Assembly (NCBI GenBank): GCA_001600455.1 | Contig: BCKC01000003.1 | Location: 3,262,315 to 3,326,314, forward strand | Reading direction: 5' to 3' | DNA from: Endocalyx cinctus | Lineage: Eukaryota > Ascomycota > Sordariomycetes > Amphisphaeriales > Apiosporaceae | DNA: 64,000 nt | Shown here: positions 61,790-64,000 of the stretch, in pieces | Numbering within the stretch: the first letter of the stretch is position 1 | How the letters are laid out: each line of letters opens with the position of its first letter | Program-made: the position numbers and the translations under genes | Notes under the pieces: model-generated | What the model was told of the DNA's origin: nothing | The model's database searches: none | Seen by the model: only the letters and a program-made list of their open reading frames with translations

Positions 61790-64000
61790 GGTGTAGAAAA
61801 GATGAGGGATGAGGGTTGTTAGCAGATTGAAAAAAATGATGGGAACAGAACGAAGCAAACTTATTCTCGTGTGAAATTGGAGAAGACGATGGGTTGAATT
61901 TTCCATTTCCTTAAACCTCACCTCTTCATCAGCTCGCACACACGCATATATATAGATATATCCGTATATATGTTGGTCTGTACTACTTGTCAGTACCAAC
62001 CAGTGCTTGGAAGGATCTCAGCCACATGAATTCGGTCAAATACGAGTGCGGGCACTGTATACTGTGAGTGAGATGTGACCATACAATAAGGCTCCGATTC
62101 GCTTTTCTTCCGTCGCCTATAAAATTACTAACCTGCTACTTACTCTGTATAAAGACGAGGATGGGTCAATGTGAACGATATGTTACTGAGAGATAGCAAA
62201 AGCAGCCCTGTTGATTATTACGCTGGATGAAGTAGAACCTCGGTCAACGTGGAGCTGACGAGCGGCCAAGCATGGACAAATAGTGTTTATTAGTATTATA
62301 AAGGGAAAAGGAAAAAAAAAGTAGAAAATTGTTCAATAAGGTTGGTTCAGGCTCTTCACCGATACTTTCTTCTTCTTTCCTTCTTCCTTAGCCTTAATAT
62401 TCTATTCGTCTTCAGAGTATTAGCTGCGGTGGCAGGCCTTGACCCAACACTTCCAGTAAGCTCGCCGTGACAAGAAATATCCAGCCATAACTTACATAGT
62501 ATAACGGATAATTACCCGTAATAAGAACCGTTACGTTAAAAGTTATTTACGTTAAAAGGATTTATACAAGTCTCTATTTTTATAGTGTATTAGTTAAAAG
62601 CATAAATCAGGCTAAGGCTTAGGTAAGAATCCGGTTTAAAGCGGCGTAGCTCAGGTATATATCGAGCACCTAGTCCCTGCTGTAAAACCTATTTATCAAG
62701 GTTACATATTCCTAGGGACACATATCCTTTGGTTCAACGTGAAAAAAAGAAATTAAATTAATATTGATAGGGTGGAATAAGATGATAATTACAAAGTACT
62801 AGGTTACTATCTTATTCATATCCGTAGGGATTTACCAACTTTTCTAGAACAATTCTATTCATCCCAAGGTTAAATATATGCTTAAGCCACAATGTTCTTT
62901 GGTTGATCATTCAAATATTTTATACAGCATTTTATCTAAATATCAAGTACAAGTAATTAATAAGTACCTACCTAAAGTAGGTCTTTTGAATGGGATTTTG
63001 AAACGTCTCAAAATTACAAGTAAGATCTTGGGAGTTATCTATAGACTTTGCTTTCTCTCTCTCTTTTGTAAAACACAATAAAAAGAATCACTTTACCTTA
63101 TTAAGTAGTTGAATAGGGTGTGAATGGCCACATATGCACTACAAGTACCTAGCAGTCTAGGTAAGTACCTAGGTACTTATGTATAGGTTATATAAGCTCG
63201 CTTTAATGTATAATATCTTTTATATACTTATACGAAGCTATAAAATGATATTATCCGTTATAATCAATAGTTGAAAGATGCCACATGTTATTCATATGTA
63301 AAGGTAAGAAGAGGATAAGATAGCTCTCCAGTTCGCCAAGCTTTCGTGCACCTACCTCCCCTGACCTGACCTAAAACTACACTATTAACTACCTGCTACC
63401 TCGACTGATCTTCAAGTTCATGACGGACAACTTAACTACCTTAGTTACTACAAAATATCCAACTGTATAGCTTAGGAGGAGCTTTTCCACTTCTTCTATC
63501 CGACATCAAGGTAATTATACTTTATCTCATTCGCTGTTTATCTTTTCCGTTTGATTTCTTTATATCTTAAAAAAGTTTAATTGTACCGCATTAATTGTCG
63601 AAATACAATTGCGGGCTAAGGAAATTCAAGGGGAGAATAGTAATTAGAAAAAAAGAATATCTGGCCACACTTCATTCACAATACGCCAAATAATTCTACT
63701 TTTTTTTTTTTTTTTTTTTTTTTTATTACCTCCTTTCTTTTTTTCCCTATTAACAAGAACACCTTTCCATCATCATTCCCTTCTCATTCAACCATTTTTA
63801 TACATCCCTATCCATATTATTATTTCTATCAAGCTTCAATTATCCTCTTCGGGGGCTATTCACCTTGATCAGCATACCCCCTTAAGGTACACAGTAGTCA
63901 AATCACCACTTAAACCTCTTTACATCATCGTCTTCTTCTCTCCATAAAAGGACCCAAACTTACTTTCGCCCCTGGCCTTTAATTATATCTCCTTTATTAA
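61788..64000. other. Right-edge spacer
   Basis: AT-rich. From 62480 to 62700 the sequence is rich in TA steps (e.g. CGTTAAAAG twice near 62530-62560), which resembles RIP-degraded repeat, but no intact copy is in the window. TACCTAGCAGTCTAGGTA is at 63146-63163. From 63680 onward there is a 25-base T run and strongly pyrimidine-rich sequence, as upstream of many fungal genes, so a rightward gene may begin past the edge. Confidence 0.45.

Noticed and set aside
61380..61999. Long open frames across the ATGT repeat on both strands
   Set aside because: Translation of a tetranucleotide repeat through undetermined bases; not genes.

Overview
The window is nuclear DNA of a filamentous ascomycete (Pezizomycotina). 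The best guess is a sordariomycete, possibly Xylariales, but no sequence feature fixes the order. The evidence is: short GT-AG introns, mostly 50-130 bases, with GTAAGT-like donors and CTAAC-like branch sites; genes on both strands without operons; long AT-rich, microsatellite-rich spacers; and typically fungal families (Zn2Cys6 regulator, CYSTM protein, fungal monothiol glutaredoxin, GH13 amylase with CBM20, Abp1, Sch9, Nar1).

Layout. A protein with a fungal F-box-like start runs off the left edge (1-654, minus). ATP synthase subunit H (2459-3290, plus) and the Sch9 kinase (5975-8728, minus) follow. A gene-poor 8.4 kb stretch separates these from a 746-residue AT-hook protein (17100-19410, minus). 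From 21.4 to 28.4 kb lie a small two-exon protein of unknown role, a SUZ-domain RNA-binding protein, NAR1 of cytosolic Fe-S assembly, a small membrane protein and a CYSTM protein. From 31 to 41 kb come Abp1, an Iec1-like C2H2 protein, a CGFS glutaredoxin and a membrane-anchored multicopper oxidase. From 44 to 53 kb are a Zn2Cys6 regulator, a secreted alpha-amylase whose starch-binding domain lies in separate downstream exons, and a small secreted protein. The right part has LSm8, a nucleoside hydrolase with a probable GC-AG intron, and a short-chain dehydrogenase next to a large ATGT microsatellite containing an assembly gap.

How genes relate. Most are housekeeping genes placed side by side, and I see no biosynthetic gene cluster. 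NAR1 and the CGFS glutaredoxin both serve iron-sulfur biology but lie 11 kb apart. The Zn2Cys6 regulator, amylase and small secreted protein form the only neighbourhood that looks environment-facing. Several genes were assembled exon by exon because their exons are too short to stand out as open frames: LSm8, the 97-residue protein, the CYSTM protein, the last exon of the dehydrogenase and the CBM20 exons. I found no convincing transposon, tRNA, rRNA or CRISPR, and no clearly novel system. The observations most worth testing are the amylase/CBM20 splicing, a possible 9-base microexon and recurrent short palindromic motifs in the spacers.
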